In this document: piece by piece, positions 1 through 19,975 of the stretch | How positions within the stretch are numbered: the first letter of the stretch is position 1 | Layout: the number at the start of each line of letters is the position of its first letter | Assembly (NCBI GenBank): GCA_963402885.1 | Contig: OY727093.1 | Span: 13,279,501 to 13,343,500 of the forward strand | Direction: 5' to 3' | DNA: 64,000 bases | DNA from: Antedon bifida | Lineage: Eukaryota; Echinodermata; Crinoidea; Comatulida; Antedonidae | Notes under the pieces: model-generated | What the model saw: only the letters and a program-made list of their open reading frames with translations | Database searches by the model: none | Told to the model about the DNA's origin: nothing | Translations under genes and position numbers: made by a program

Positions 1-1123
1 CAGGAAGAGAAGAGGATTGGACGAAGAAAGGACATATAAATTACTAAATAAATTATGCTGTTTAAAGGATGAAATGATAAACAAACAAGGCTTGGTATAA
101 AGCGTATTGGAACTATGTAATGAATATTGGGTCAAAGTGGAACTTGGGCTTACTCCTTTTGAATAACTAAATGGAGAGAGCGTTTTGTTTGGAAGAAGAA
201 AGTTTGATGGCGACGAATTAAATTCCACATCGAGAGACAAGATTCCAGAGCAATATACCTTACATGAGAAATAAAGACAAACGCATCTTGTTAATGTACT
301 ATTCTGGTAGGTTACCATGGCCACAGGGCCACGCGTGTCAACATTTATTTTAAATTAGATATAGAATCTGTAAATATGCCTTAAGATAGCTGATTAAACC
401 GATTCAAATAACATTATTAGCATCGTAATTCCCCTATGGGTCTGATCTCTATCTAATGACCAATTAAAACCTGTGCACCGACTGTGTTAGTAAGTCATCT
501 ATCAGTTTAAAAATATATATTTTAATTTGCATTCAAAAAGTGGCACCATTTAGATACGGTAGTAATGCGTTTAAATGCATATTACGTAACATCATGCGTA
601 AAGGGCGTGTCACATTCAATGTTCTACTGAAGGCGAAGAACTCCCCGCCAAATGTCATGTCCATGTTGATAATCATTAAGATCATCGTCATAATATCTCA
701 ACACCACATTAACAATCCTCATTACCAACACCACCACCAATCTTTATCATCATATTGTTTGCTCCGTATATCGCGTGTGTAAACAATATTTATTTGCAGA
801 GAGAATATTACTACATACTAAAATAATAATTATTATCATATACGCAGGGTGATCATAAGCCTTTTTAGCTCATGCAGCAACGAATATACGACATAAGATT
901 GATAAATATTGCATGGATATTAATAACAATACGAAGAAAAACAAGGTATCCTAGCAACGCGGAATGAATATCAATTATCATTATATTTTCAAGTCAGTTT
1001 TCCAAAATGGAAATTAATCGGAAGACTTACAAATAATTAATGTTTATCATTTTCACAGTATTTCGTTTTTGCTAAGTAAAGAAGTTAAGAGGCCTACAAA
1101 AGCACATGGAAACTAGTATTTTA

Positions 1124-1444
1124 TAAGATATATTGTCCCCCTAACAAAATTATATTTTTTAAATATGTCATTTTAGTCACATTTTGACCAAAAACTGGAT
1201 CGAAAAAAAATTGCCTTAAAAAAATGTAATTTTAAGCAAAATATACCTAAATTGTCTGTCAGACAATGGTTTTTGGTTAAAAATAACCGTTTATTTTGTC
1301 GTTTTTATAAGTTAAATAATTATTTTTATTGACTTTTTTTTCTACAGAGGTGAATAACTGTATTAAAACTGTGAAATGACCTATTTAAAGTCTGATTTTA
1401 TTAATCTTGAATTTTCATGTTTTTAGGGGACAAAATATCTTTAA
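1124..1444. mobile_element. MITE family A, copy 1
   Basis: This is a non-coding element of about 320 bp. It begins with AAGATATATTGTCCCCCTA and ends with the inverted form GGGGACAAAATATCTT. Its interior (a 'tgaccaaaaactggatcg' block and a 'gtctgtcagacaatgg' hairpin) matches the element at 1479-1822 along its length. It has no coding capacity, so it is probably a non-autonomous DNA transposon. Confidence 0.75.
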
Positions 1445-1478
1445 GTTTGTTTATAAAATATAAATCTTTGAAACAACA

Positions 1479-1822
1479 TTAAAGATGTATTGTCCTCCTG
1501 AAAAAATAATTCTTTGAATATTCCATTTTAATGTAACATAATGGTTATCCACCTTGACCAAAAATTGGATCGAAAAAAAATGCATTTACCTGAAAAAATG
1601 TAATTTAAAGCAAAAAATTGTCAAATTGGCTGCCAGCCAATGAATTTTTGGTTGAATTTATATAACCATTTATTTTGTCATTTTACAAGTGAAAACACAA
1701 TTTTTTTTCGGTTTTTTTTCTATGGAAGTGATTAACTTGATTAAAACTACAAAATAACATATTCAAAGTATAATTTAATTAATCTTCATTTTTCATGTTT
1801 TTGGAGGACAATACATCTTTAA
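1479..1822. mobile_element. MITE family A, copy 2 (best termini)
   Basis: The first 20 bases, TTAAAGATGTATTGTCCTCC, are the exact reverse complement of the last 20 bases of this 344-bp element. The interior parallels copy 1. A TTAA target site is possible because both ends carry TTAA, but the symmetry of the ends makes the target-site length ambiguous, so I do not assign a superfamily. Confidence 0.8.
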
Positions 1823-3750
1823 TAATAATCCAAATTTATTTTTCTTTAGCGGTTATAAGGATTTTTTCGTGGTGCTACAGGACTCATAATGTTATAAGAT
1901 TTCAAACCCGGAGGAGCTACCCTTTAAAATGAAATCAAATATTAATACGGAATCCAGAAGGAGGTAGTTTAACCTTTAACGGTTATATTCTTAAAAACTA
2001 AGCCCACCGACAATTTTGTATACGGTCATCGGACCGGAATCGGGCTCAACCGTATATACTCCAAACAATACACACCATCACGATAGGATTTAATTTTTCG
2101 ACATACATTAATGTCATCATGAAGATGATGATCGTAAATTTTAACTCGCATGGAAAGCGATGTAAATTACAATTCAAACTGACAGATATGAAATAATGCA
2201 TTGATCATACAGTATTAACCACACTGGTATGTTAACACCCCAGCCTCTCCATTGAGCGTTTTTCAATTCCCATTATTCAGTGTTGTCAATTCACATGAGC
2301 AATGTTACCACGTCATCCGTGTTTAACTGGGGACAGCAAAATAAATTTGTCTTCAAATTTATCTTTGTCTCTATCCGCAAACGTCACCTTTTTTGAGACA
2401 ATTAACTTGATTTATCTAATTCACTAATTATATGTTTTATATTGTATGTGCGGTAAAACAATAAAACAACAAAAACTACTTGGGCTACCACCGTCATACA
2501 CAACACTGACATCACAGCATAATAATCCACACGACATATTTAAACAAAATGTTTACAATAACACAATAATTATCAAATTGTCTATGTCTCGTTACTATAT
2601 CTTTATTTTTCATAAATAAATATGAAATATATATTGACGACGTGGGCGATTGTAGTAGGCAAGGTTCTTGATCGCTTGGGAATTAAGTAATGAGAACTGG
2701 AATAGGTCTGATGTCTTAATCAGTAATATCAATTTAACAGGGAATTAAGTGTACTTTGTCAGTTCTTATTTTACTTGATAACAATGATCAAATCGGCATT
2801 TAGTTTATGTATACAGGTTATAAATACACTAATTAGTGCAAATGTGCTTTTGGTAATTGCATTTTAAATAGGCCTCCGTAATTTGAATCGAGTTTCCAAT
2901 GATCAGCGTGTCATTCATATAACTTTAGACGGACATTCGGGCTACAAAAACACAAGAAGGAGATAAATATTTGTAACGAGTTTATATAGGTTAATCTAAA
3001 GGTATTAAATAAACAGTCTTATATTATACTGTATACAATTATCGACAATGAAATAATGATTCGAGATGGCACCGACGGTTTTGATTATGACCTAATTTTT
3101 TTTCACAAAACTAAACATTTTTCCCCATGATTTTTTTTGTATTTTGAGTTTAAGGCAGGACCACAATGCAAAACAGGTTTTTCTTTTACCTGATTGTGTA
3201 ATCCTGTATAAAGAAGTTGTTAAATAAATAAGGACGGTGGTCATTGCATGTCCGCGTAACGGTAACAACAGACAAGCATGCTTACAATAAAGACGATGAT
3301 ACGTTGTTTACGTGTACTACGATTACGATATGTGAACGTACACTTGGTAATCTTCATCGTATAGCGTTGTTATACATTTGCGTTATAGTGCCACGTTTTC
3401 CGACTGATTTCCACAATGTTAATATAATTTATAATGTTTATACTCATCTTAATTTGTTGAAGGCGTTATTATCATCATTATTGACTTCTTAGAAAAACAA
3501 GTACGAACTAAGTCATTGTATTGGCTTATTAAGAAACCATAAACAGCAGACTTATACCGGATTAATTAAACCTAAACAAAATAGTACATCTAACAAAAGA
3601 ATCAGCATAACGATACTGATCACAACAGTACTATAAATATTTTAAAAACGTGTGACCTTCCATGTAGCATTGCCGGAACCCATCTGTCGTAAAAACGGCT
3701 TTTATTTTAGAATAATAATGTTTTTCATCCTGCGACTTTAGTAGGAATTT

Positions 3751-3802
3751 ATGCAAATGACGTAATCATTTGATACTATGTCGCCACCTGGGCATGACGT
3801 CA
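3751..3802. promoter_or_regulatory. octamer plus CRE-like site cluster
   Basis: ATGCAAAT (POU octamer, 3751-3758) overlaps TGACGTAA (3758-3765). An E-box CACCTG follows near 3785 and a perfect CRE, TGACGTCA, at 3795-3802. The motifs are exact; enhancer or promoter function is inference. No gene start was recognised nearby. Confidence 0.3.
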
Positions 3803-3844
3803 GAAATGCTTCGCAAGACGTGAGTGTCTCCATACCGAGCTCTA

Positions 3845-3994
3845 AAGCTCTGTCTACACTATCAAACTAGTAGTAGTAGTAGTAGGAGTAGTATTATGGT
3901 AGTGATATGCCAAATATCGTCGTATCATCATATCCATATAATGGACACATCATATTTTTTTTGTCACATAAAGTTTGATAAGTAGAAAGAGCTT
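3845..3994. mobile_element. MITE family B, copy 1
   Basis: It starts with AAGCTCTGTCTACACTATCA and ends with a degenerate inverted form (aagtttgata...agagctt). The centre contains the family hallmark 'atccatataatggacacatc' followed by a T-run and 'gtcacataaagtttga'. A TAG trinucleotide run at about 3869-3885 interrupts the left arm. Confidence 0.7.
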
Positions 3995-4299
3995 AAAACA
4001 TGGCAATAGCAACATCAACGTTGCAAACACTTTTTTTCCTAAGGAACAGGAAAATATACATTTCTATATTTTATAATAAATATAATTGCAGTATTTCTAT
4101 AATTACGCTTTATCCGCTCCAATAGAACACTGTCGGATAATAGGGATAATAGAACAATATTAATTAGAAAACCACTGCCAGAAATTACAGATGCAAACAC
4201 AATTCGCCTGACGATTATTTATTTATGTTACTATCATTTGTTGCCACACAGAACAATATTAATAATGAACACAATGTTGATGTCAATTATTAAATATTG

Positions 4300-4474
4300 A
4301 TTCATTCTGAAAAAAAAAATTAACTGAAAACCAGAACCCGTTGGGATTTTGGTTAAATCTTAACCGTTCAATACTGTCTTTTTCATAACTTTATTAGACA
4401 CATACATTAACAGATGTAAATGTATTAATACTTTTTTTGCTTTTCATGTTTCGGGGGACAATACATCTACAATA
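4300..4474. mobile_element. MITE family A, copy 3 (partial)
   Basis: This retains the right part of the family, including 'tttggttaaatcttaaccg' and the right terminus GGGGGACAATACATCT. The left terminus is not recognisable. Confidence 0.55.
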
Positions 4475-4599
4475 GGCCTACTAGTTAATGGTAGCAGGCT
4501 ATGGTATATACTCTGTCGAAAAACACACAACGTTCATACTTAAATAGATCAGGTATTAGGCTACGACCTCCAAGAACAAATCTTTGTAGAACTAGAAAA

Positions 4600-4815
4600 T
4601 CCCTCGTTGTAAATAGCATTCATATTTTTAATTCTAATGTAAGACGATAATGCAATTTTTAAATAGTTTTACATTTTTAACTTTTTATCTTGTATTTTAT
4701 CTGCTATAGTTCTGCACGTTTTAAATTGTTGCAATATTGTTGTTTTAATCTACCAAGCAAAGTGAATTTCCATTTTTATGGACAAATAAAATTTCTTGAA
4801 ACTTGAATCTTGAGT
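4600..4815 (+). mobile_element. LINE-like 3' tail remnant
   Basis: A T-rich tract leads into 'tttatggacaaataaaattt' and then a short 'cttgaaacttgaatcttgag' microsatellite tail. This arrangement is common at the 3' ends of non-LTR retrotransposons with microsatellite tails. No reverse transcriptase is present, so the assignment is tentative. Confidence 0.35.
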
Positions 4816-5076
4816 TCACATTTATTTATTTCATAGAATAACACTGACATGTTCATTGTATTTATAGTATATATATAGTGCTAGTGGTAAACTGTATTTT
4901 GTCTCATCTAAGTATGGCAAGACAACATGCAATTGATACAATATCGAAGGTACTACTTGTGGTACTCCAATTGGTCCAATTTGAACCGAGATGAAGCTGG
5001 TTTCTTGACAAACAAATTAGAACCCTTGGATTTCAACAAAATGACTGGCCTCTTCTCAATCTATATCTCTCTCACT

Positions 5077-5241
5077 TTGCTCCATCCAGTCTTGCTGCAT
5101 CCAGTATTGCTCCAACCCATCTTACTCCAACCCGTCTTGCTCCAACCAGTCTTGCTCCAACTAGTCTTGCTCCATCCAGTCTTGCTCCAATCAGTCTTGC
5201 TCCAATCAGTCTTGCTCCAATCAGTCTTGCTCCAATCAGTA
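5077..5241. repeat. 15-bp tandem repeat
   Basis: About eleven units of CTTGCTCCAATCAGT and close variants occur head to tail, with the last four nearly identical. Because 15 is a multiple of three, the array stays open in several frames on both strands and creates artefactual LL(H/Q)PVL-type and GARLI-type open frames. Confidence 0.85.
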
Positions 5242-5309
5242 TTTCTTGAGATTCATGTACAGTACAACAGCATATTGTTACAAGAAGGTGCCTGTATCCC
5301 CAATTTTCT

Positions 5310-5465
5310 GTAATGTAAAAGGCAGTATCATAGGTAAATTCTGTAATACAGTGTAACATATGTATCACATGTGATGCCTATGTTTAGGTTAGGGTTAGGT
5401 TATGCTTATTTGATACATATATGATCATATGTATCATATAATTTGCCTTTGCCAAATTACAGATA
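5310..5465. repeat. dispersed GTATCATAGGYAAATT repeat
   Basis: The segment is bounded by 'agtatcataggtaaattctg' and the inverted 'atttgcctttgccaaatt', with an internal palindromic tract of TATGTATCA-type motifs. It shares the core 'gtcataggcaaattctgtaat' with the tandem duplication at 19720-19975, which suggests one dispersed family. Confidence 0.45.
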
Positions 5466-6198
5466 CATTCCTGAGAATTGACTAGCTTTATCCCAATAGC
5501 TGGAAATAAATCTATTACCAGTGCTTATTTGTTAGTAAAACTTTAATTCAGAGATTAAATAGTCCCAATTTGGCTACAAACAATATTTGACCAATAAACT
5601 CAGTAGGTGCCTTCTAGATAAAATAGGTTAAATCTACTTTTACTAAAACTTGAATGAATCAACTATGTACTATTGTTCCATCTGTTGATATAAATAAAAT
5701 ACATAAATAAATTATGCTCTATACTGGAATTGATCATACAGGTGTAGAACTAACAATACTGGAAAATTAATTTGCATGAATTTTTAAAAATAATTCAAAA
5801 TGTTTGTTTGGTTAAAACACCCATATGACGATGTTAGAAACGTTTGAACTTAGTATTCAATAAATTTAATCTATATGCTATTCTCATAAAGAACTGATTA
5901 AAGTTTTTGAAAAGATTTTGAGGTTTGTCGGCCTGAGCACCTCAGCTGCGGACGACTTAAATTTAAGCATCTTAAAACCATCGCAGGAAATAAGTGAATG
6001 GTTTATTGACAGTTTCTAGGGTAACAGTATAATCATGAACATTACTGGCACCATCATCATTAAATTGCATGTGTAACCAAGACAACGGGTAAACATTGGT
6101 TTTATAATTTCTGCGGCTGAATCTAAAACTTGAAAAGATAATCTATATTTAATGTTACCTTGAATGGACTAACACAGGCTTGAAATAGCTGTTGCAAC

Positions 6199-14681
<8,483 letters not shown>

Positions 14682-15945
14682 ATTCTAACCTATTTGTCGT
14701 GAAATATCCAAAAAATAAAAGATTTAAATAAGCTGCAGAGCACTCACGACGTATTTTTTTCTTTATTTTGGTATAGCGCCCCCATTCTATGAAGGGCATA
14801 CGCTGCCAAAATTGCCTTCAATATAAATTACACCTTCCCACCCGGCCCACCACCACACACGCCCCCGTCGTTGTCGTACCAGGAGGCATTACTGGACCAC
14901 TTTAATTAAATTAATATTTCTGTTAAAAATGTGTTGAAAAAAAATATATACATAATTTTACTCAGCAAAGTATAGCAAATCACCATCTAGACGAATAAGT
15001 CGCATTTTGGATCCCATAAATTGAACATAAAACAATCTTCAAAGAGAAAAAAATTGGCCCACCACATTTCATACAAACGAACGTCTTATATTATATGCAT
15101 TAAAGATAATTGTACCGCTGAAAAATAATTGTTAAACATTTGTTTATTGAATTTAATATCACAAAATAGTTTTCACTTTGACCAAAAATCGGATAGACAA
15201 AAAAAGATTTACCTGAAAAAACTGCAATTTAAAGCATGATAATAATAACATGATTAGATAATGGTTTTCTGATAAATTTAGTTTATTTGGTCTTTTAAAA
15301 AGTGAAATCATTATTTATGTTGGAAGTTTATTTTACGACGGAAGAGAATAACTTCATTAGGAGGAGGGGGGGGGGGGTGGAATCTTTGAAGATGGATGTC
15401 CCAAAAGTTCATTCAATAAGGAAATATTTCAATAATTATAATAACAGTACATGTACAAAGATGGTAGCTTTACATTTTAGACGAAACAGTTGTATTTTTG
15501 GGTATTTTATTCAGTGTGTGTTTATTGCATAAATTCAAATATGTTAAAATCAAATGTGAAAAAAGGGTTTTAACAACTGGATAGTAAGATTGTGTCATTG
15601 AGGCATTGAAAACATTTTCCAAAAAAAAATGTATTCAGGGAGGCCAATTGTTACAAACAATGAGCTATTTAGAAAAAAAATAATAATTTGAACTTTGCAT
15701 GCAACAGGGAATTATGAAAAAATGTAGTTTGCGCCACCATACCAAAAATAGAAAGGCTGCCCTCTTGATCTTGCTGCTGGATGATCGACTGGAAAATTAA
15801 ATTGCGTCATTTGAGAAATATAATTCGCTGCCTTGGTTTGTTTTGTGACACGTACCGTAAATCCCAACGAAAAACCTTCAACCAAAGTTACTTTTATACT
15901 TAGTAATACGTTTTACAATTTTAGGTTGTTCTAAATAATATCTAG
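14682..15945. promoter_or_regulatory. DCTN6/OAZ divergent intergenic region
   Basis: This 1.26-kb gap lies between the start codons of DCTN6 (-) and OAZ (+), so it should hold both promoters and 5' UTRs unless either gene has a distant non-coding first exon. A C-rich stretch at 14830-14880 lies 150-200 bp upstream of the DCTN6 ATG. A partial MITE family A copy lies at 15103-15350. No TATA box can be assigned with confidence. Confidence 0.45.
15103..15350. mobile_element. MITE family A, copy 4 (partial)
   Basis: It starts ATTAAAGATAATTGTACCGC (a diverged family A end) and contains 'tttgaccaaaaatcggata' and 'tgcaatttaaagca' in family order. The right terminus is not found; a run of 13 G follows at about 15365. 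Confidence 0.6.
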
Positions 15946-17157
15946 ATGGTTATATCAACTAATAAAACCACGTCCTTTGACCAGAATTTTATACACAATG
16001 AAGAAGAAACGTCGCAAGGTAGCAGATCTTTGTTTGGCAGCAGCGGTGGAACGATCTCGAATATTAAAATGGAAGCCAATCTGTAAGTATCTTAGGCCTA
16101 GGCCTCATTAGTTACAGTAGGGTAGGCCTGGATGTATCGGAGGAAAGATTAACTAGCCTAGGCCTAGAGTAGATAACTTATTTGTTTGTTTTTTGTGGGC
16201 ATGATGATTGATGTCATTGTCAACCGTAATTTTTTAAAGAAATATAATCTATCATCAACCTTATTACAGGGAGCGTGGAAAACTGCATTGCTTCAAACTT
16301 GGCCGCCGCCCAGGGTGGTGTTCCTGATGATTCTTCGGGTTTTGAATCCTTCATACTCGAAGGGTCAGAAGATGAATCTGACTTTGATGACTTCTTCGTC
16401 AGTCGCCTTTTCTCAGTAAGTCACAAGCTTCATTGACAATATAATGTGAATATAATATCAATATTAAATACATATTTTTAAAATGTTTTATTGTATTTTG
16501 CAGAAGGGCGATCCATCGAGCACCTCGGAGAATCGCATCTCTTTGAGGTTTTTGCACAAGCTGACGGACAATTTAATCGTTAAATGGGATGCTGTGATGT
16601 ACAAGAGCTGCCTCTATGTAGAGATTACTGATCTGCCAGACGGAAGTAGAGACAGGTTTGTGAAATAATTTCCCCTCTTTCAAAATAATAATAAACAAGG
16701 TAATATAATAATGTATTGTAAGTAAATTAGGCTGATCATATTACTTTACCAGTCTCTTCCGGATGTCTGATCTTCACTTCCTTTCAGTGGTAATACATAT
16801 AATATATCATTGATTGTAATTGAAAACAACTAGAGAGATACTAATTTTTTTTCCTTTTTTTTATAGTTTTGTTTCTCTGCTTGACTTTGCTGAAGAAAGT
16901 CTGAAGTGCAGTCACGTGGTGGTTTGCTTCCTAAAAGATAATAACATGAGAAGTAAGTTTTGTAAATACTGTATACATTTAAATAAATAATGATTAAAAT
17001 ATTTTAAAGTAAAATTCTCATTCTCAATATTTTTTTTCCCTTAGGTATGTTTATAAAGACTTTCATGTATCAAGGATTTAGTGCATTGGCGCCACAGAGT
17101 CCACTGGTTTTGAACAAAAACACTGACTATTTCTTCATGGTGTATGAAATTGACTAG
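15946..17157 (+). CDS. OAZ: Ornithine decarboxylase antizyme (+1 frameshift)
   Basis: Antizyme binds ornithine decarboxylase, sends it to the proteasome and inhibits polyamine uptake. Its synthesis needs a polyamine-stimulated +1 ribosomal frameshift. Exons are 15946-16082, 16270-16415, 16504-16655, 16867-16952 and 17045-17157, all GT-AG. ORF1 is 64 codons ending GRRPGWCS then TGA (16325-16327), as in the known family. Skipping T16325 opens ORF2 (GAT at 16326), which runs in frame through exons 2-5 to TAG at 17155, giving about 210 residues in total. ORF2 has the family core (CLYVEITDLPDGSRDSF, LLDFAEESLKCSHVVVCF, FIKTFMYQGFSAL, DYFFMVYEID). An in-frame TAG lies immediately before ATG 15946, fixing that as the most upstream start. 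A second in-frame ATG is at 16069. AATAAA lies at 17315. Confidence 0.97.
16319..16328 (+). promoter_or_regulatory. OAZ: programmed +1 ribosomal frameshift site
   Basis: The codons read TGG TGT TCC TGA TGA. The TCC-TGA-T core with the preceding Trp-Cys is the shift context conserved in animal antizymes. The zero-frame stop is the TGA at 16325-16327. Reading one base forward continues into the conserved antizyme domain with correct phases over three further introns. Confidence 0.95.
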
Positions 17158-17314
17158 TCCTAGCCCTAACTGACATGGATTGAAGTGTTTTTAAATACTA
17201 TAATGCTTTTTGTTATTACTACATGTTATGTACTTTGCTTTAAGCTTTAAATTCTGAAAGCGGTTATTATTGTATTTTGTATAAATTTATGCATTTATGA
17301 ATTAAAGTTGAGCA

Positions 17315-17320
17315 AATAAA
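17315..17320 (+). terminator. OAZ poly(A) signal
   Basis: AATAAA lies 158 nt after the OAZ stop, the first canonical signal downstream, and a second overlaps it (aaataaataaaa). Use is inferred from position only. Confidence 0.55.
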
Positions 17321-19719
17321 TAAAACTTTACTGTATGGTAAAATTAATCAAATAAAGCATAATGTTGCAGTATACAAGTTTGACAAATAAAGATAAAATA
17401 AATTTATCGCTGATCCTATTCATAAAATGTGATTAGTTTGCATTTCCCTTTTTCGTTATCTTATAATAAAAGTGTTGTTTATGTATGCTTGTTATATTTA
17501 AGTTTTTGTGTATTAAAGCTTTATGTATTGTAGTACTGTATATTTTAGTGTTCTAAAAAAAAGGTATTTAACGGTGATAAGAAATTAATAAATTGGCTAT
17601 ATTTATAGGTAAAAAGCCATTTTTTTTTTATTGGGAAGAAAATATAAACGTATATGGTTGGTGCTTTATATTAAATATTTGTACCGAATTTACACTTCAG
17701 GTTTGCACATTAGTACCAAATAAATTTGACTGATTGCTAGATTACTGTGTCAAGTGTTTTATATATGATTGTGTGCAATTTTGGAGTGACACTGTGGGTT
17801 ACCACTGAATGAGTTGCCATTTTGTGTTAAATACTTGCAATGAATATTTTAAACACATGGTAAAAAACACCATATGGTCAATCAATTGAATATACCGATA
17901 GTGCCCATTTATGATTACAACTTGCACATGGTCATTAATTGAATATCATTTATTTTAAGCATGAATACGATCAATATATTCATATTGGAGCGACAATAAA
18001 CAAGACGTAAATATTTAATAAACATTATGAATATGATCTACATCACCTGATATGGATTTGAGTAAACAGGGAACTAGATCTACCAGGTTTTAGCCAGTAT
18101 CATCTTGCAATGCAGTTAATAATCTACAATGTACATGAAGGGAAAATAATTAATAATTTATTGTATCTATATCCTGTAGTACAAGACATATGCCTGCAAT
18201 TCTTGTACCATTAATGCTAACACAAATATTCTAACTAATAGGCAATCCCAATAATGGAGAAATAAGTACGCTACCTCCTGCATACAAATTTCACCTGTCT
18301 GAACATATGATTATTGATTGTCACACGTACAGTACTCTGTTGGTGACACGATCAAGCCTATTCACACTTTATCATACATGCTAAGGTCGAGGTCAAAGCA
18401 TAAAAATACATTAAATCAAAAGCATGCAGTTGCATACTTGATTTTTCTGCGTTTTTATAACCATGACTAAACGGAGTTAGAAGTGTGTTAATGGATCTAT
18501 ATTTATTTTATTTTACATATTAATATCACCTGGAATGGGAAAACTATGCTTTTAAAATGTAAAATATTAACAAACTGTGTAAAATTTCAATGCAATTATT
18601 TGTATTCTCAAAGAAAATTTTAAAAAAAAAAGCACTTTTCGAAACTAGCCATATGAGGGGATCCAGAATATATACGGTGGAGAACTAACATACAATATTA
18701 CAGTTTGTCAGATATAGATATCAAAAAGTAGTTTATAATTTCATTTCAGCTGTCAAAAGGGGAAGACCACGCGCTACCCTACTGCCTCAGGGGCAGTAGC
18801 AGGACTATTTTAAGGGGTTGCCCAAGAGTCCAGGTAGGCTGTAGATAAATAAAAAAATATGCTGACCACCGGTAAATTGTGCGCGGTATTGTTGACTGCT
18901 GGTTAATTTTATGCTGCAGTCTGTCAATTTACATATAGGCTCTTCCAACCCTGGATCTAATTTTAATTTAGTGGCAGAAAAAATATTTAGTATGAAATTA
19001 AGGGTGTTGCCTGAGCAACTGGGGCTACACCCCTGAATTGTTTTCCATTTAAATACACTTTAAAATTTGTTATTCTATCTACAATAATAAAATCATACAA
19101 TAATTTCATAGAAAGGAAAGCATATTATAATTTAGTGTATCCTATCCTAGTATATACTCAGCTTGAGTCGATATCTCAATGTATACTCTAACTACACTTT
19201 GAATATATTCATTTGATAAACTTGTTTGCTCATCGATCAATAATGTGTCGGTAAGGCAATATTCAACATCAGGCTATGTTAGAATAAATCTCCAAATCAC
19301 TATCCATCAATCAGGCAATGTGTATCTTGATATGTTTGTTATAATAAGTAGTTTCATTATCATTGATTGCATACTGCTGGTTCACATGAACTTATGTGAA
19401 ATAAATTTCATTCATGGAGGTATTTTATGCTTCTATTTTATAATTTCGATTCTTAACTTCCAGGTCCTGTACAAAATTGAATCACCATTTTTAAATGGAC
19501 AATTTGGTTGAAATTCATTACCTACACAGCTGCCGGCACTGAATGTGTTTATAATCATATTAACCAATCTTTGAACTAACAATACTTTCTAAAAACCATT
19601 TGGTCATGCCTTAACTACAACTTTTGTGAGGTTTCCAATTCTAAAGACCTCCATCCTAAACAAAAAGACAATCATGCATTGCCTCAGATAATTACATTTA
19701 AGCTGGTAGCCATGCTTGG

Positions 19720-19975
19720 AAGGCTGTTCTTGTGTCATAGGCAAAGTCTGTAATACAGAAAGTATATGCACAGTATCACAAGTACATCTTATTCTGTTAA
19801 GGTTAGGCATATTGCCTATGATACAGGTGTCACATGTGATTGCTGTTCTTGTGTCATAGGCAAATTCTGTAATAATACAAGTATATCCACAGTATCACAT
19901 ATACATCTTATTCTGTTAAGGCTTATTGCCTATGATACAGGTGTCACATATGATTTGCCTATGATACTGATTATA
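19720..19975. repeat. tandem duplication, about 115-bp unit
   Basis: Two adjacent copies start 'tgttcttgtgtcataggcaa' and run through 'acatcttattctgttaagg' and 'attgcctatgatacaggtgt'. Each copy begins and ends with inverted 'tcataggca / tgcctatga', so each may itself be a small inverted-repeat element. The second copy lacks a few bases. Confidence 0.75.

Larger units (their letters stand above)
1..6198. other. intergenic region, no gene recognised
   Basis: I found no conserved protein exon on either strand; the open frames at 540-782 and 3244-3492 have no recognisable similarity. The stretch holds two full and one partial copy of MITE family A, one copy of MITE family B, a LINE-like 3' tail, a 15-bp tandem repeat and a cluster of CRE/octamer-like sites, each listed separately. 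The 3' UTR of DCTN6 must begin just below 6199. Confidence 0.6.

Noticed and set aside
540..3492. Open frames at 540-782 and 3244-3492
   Set aside because: Short, without recognisable domains, and no neighbouring exons in phase.
4927..5368. 128- and 98-codon frames with LLQPVL/GARLI repeats
   Set aside because: They translate the 15-bp tandem repeat; the non-repeat parts show no similarity or splice logic.
5386..5405. Telomere-like TTAGGG at 'aggttagggttaggttatg'
   Set aside because: Only about two degenerate units inside a dispersed repeat; no array.
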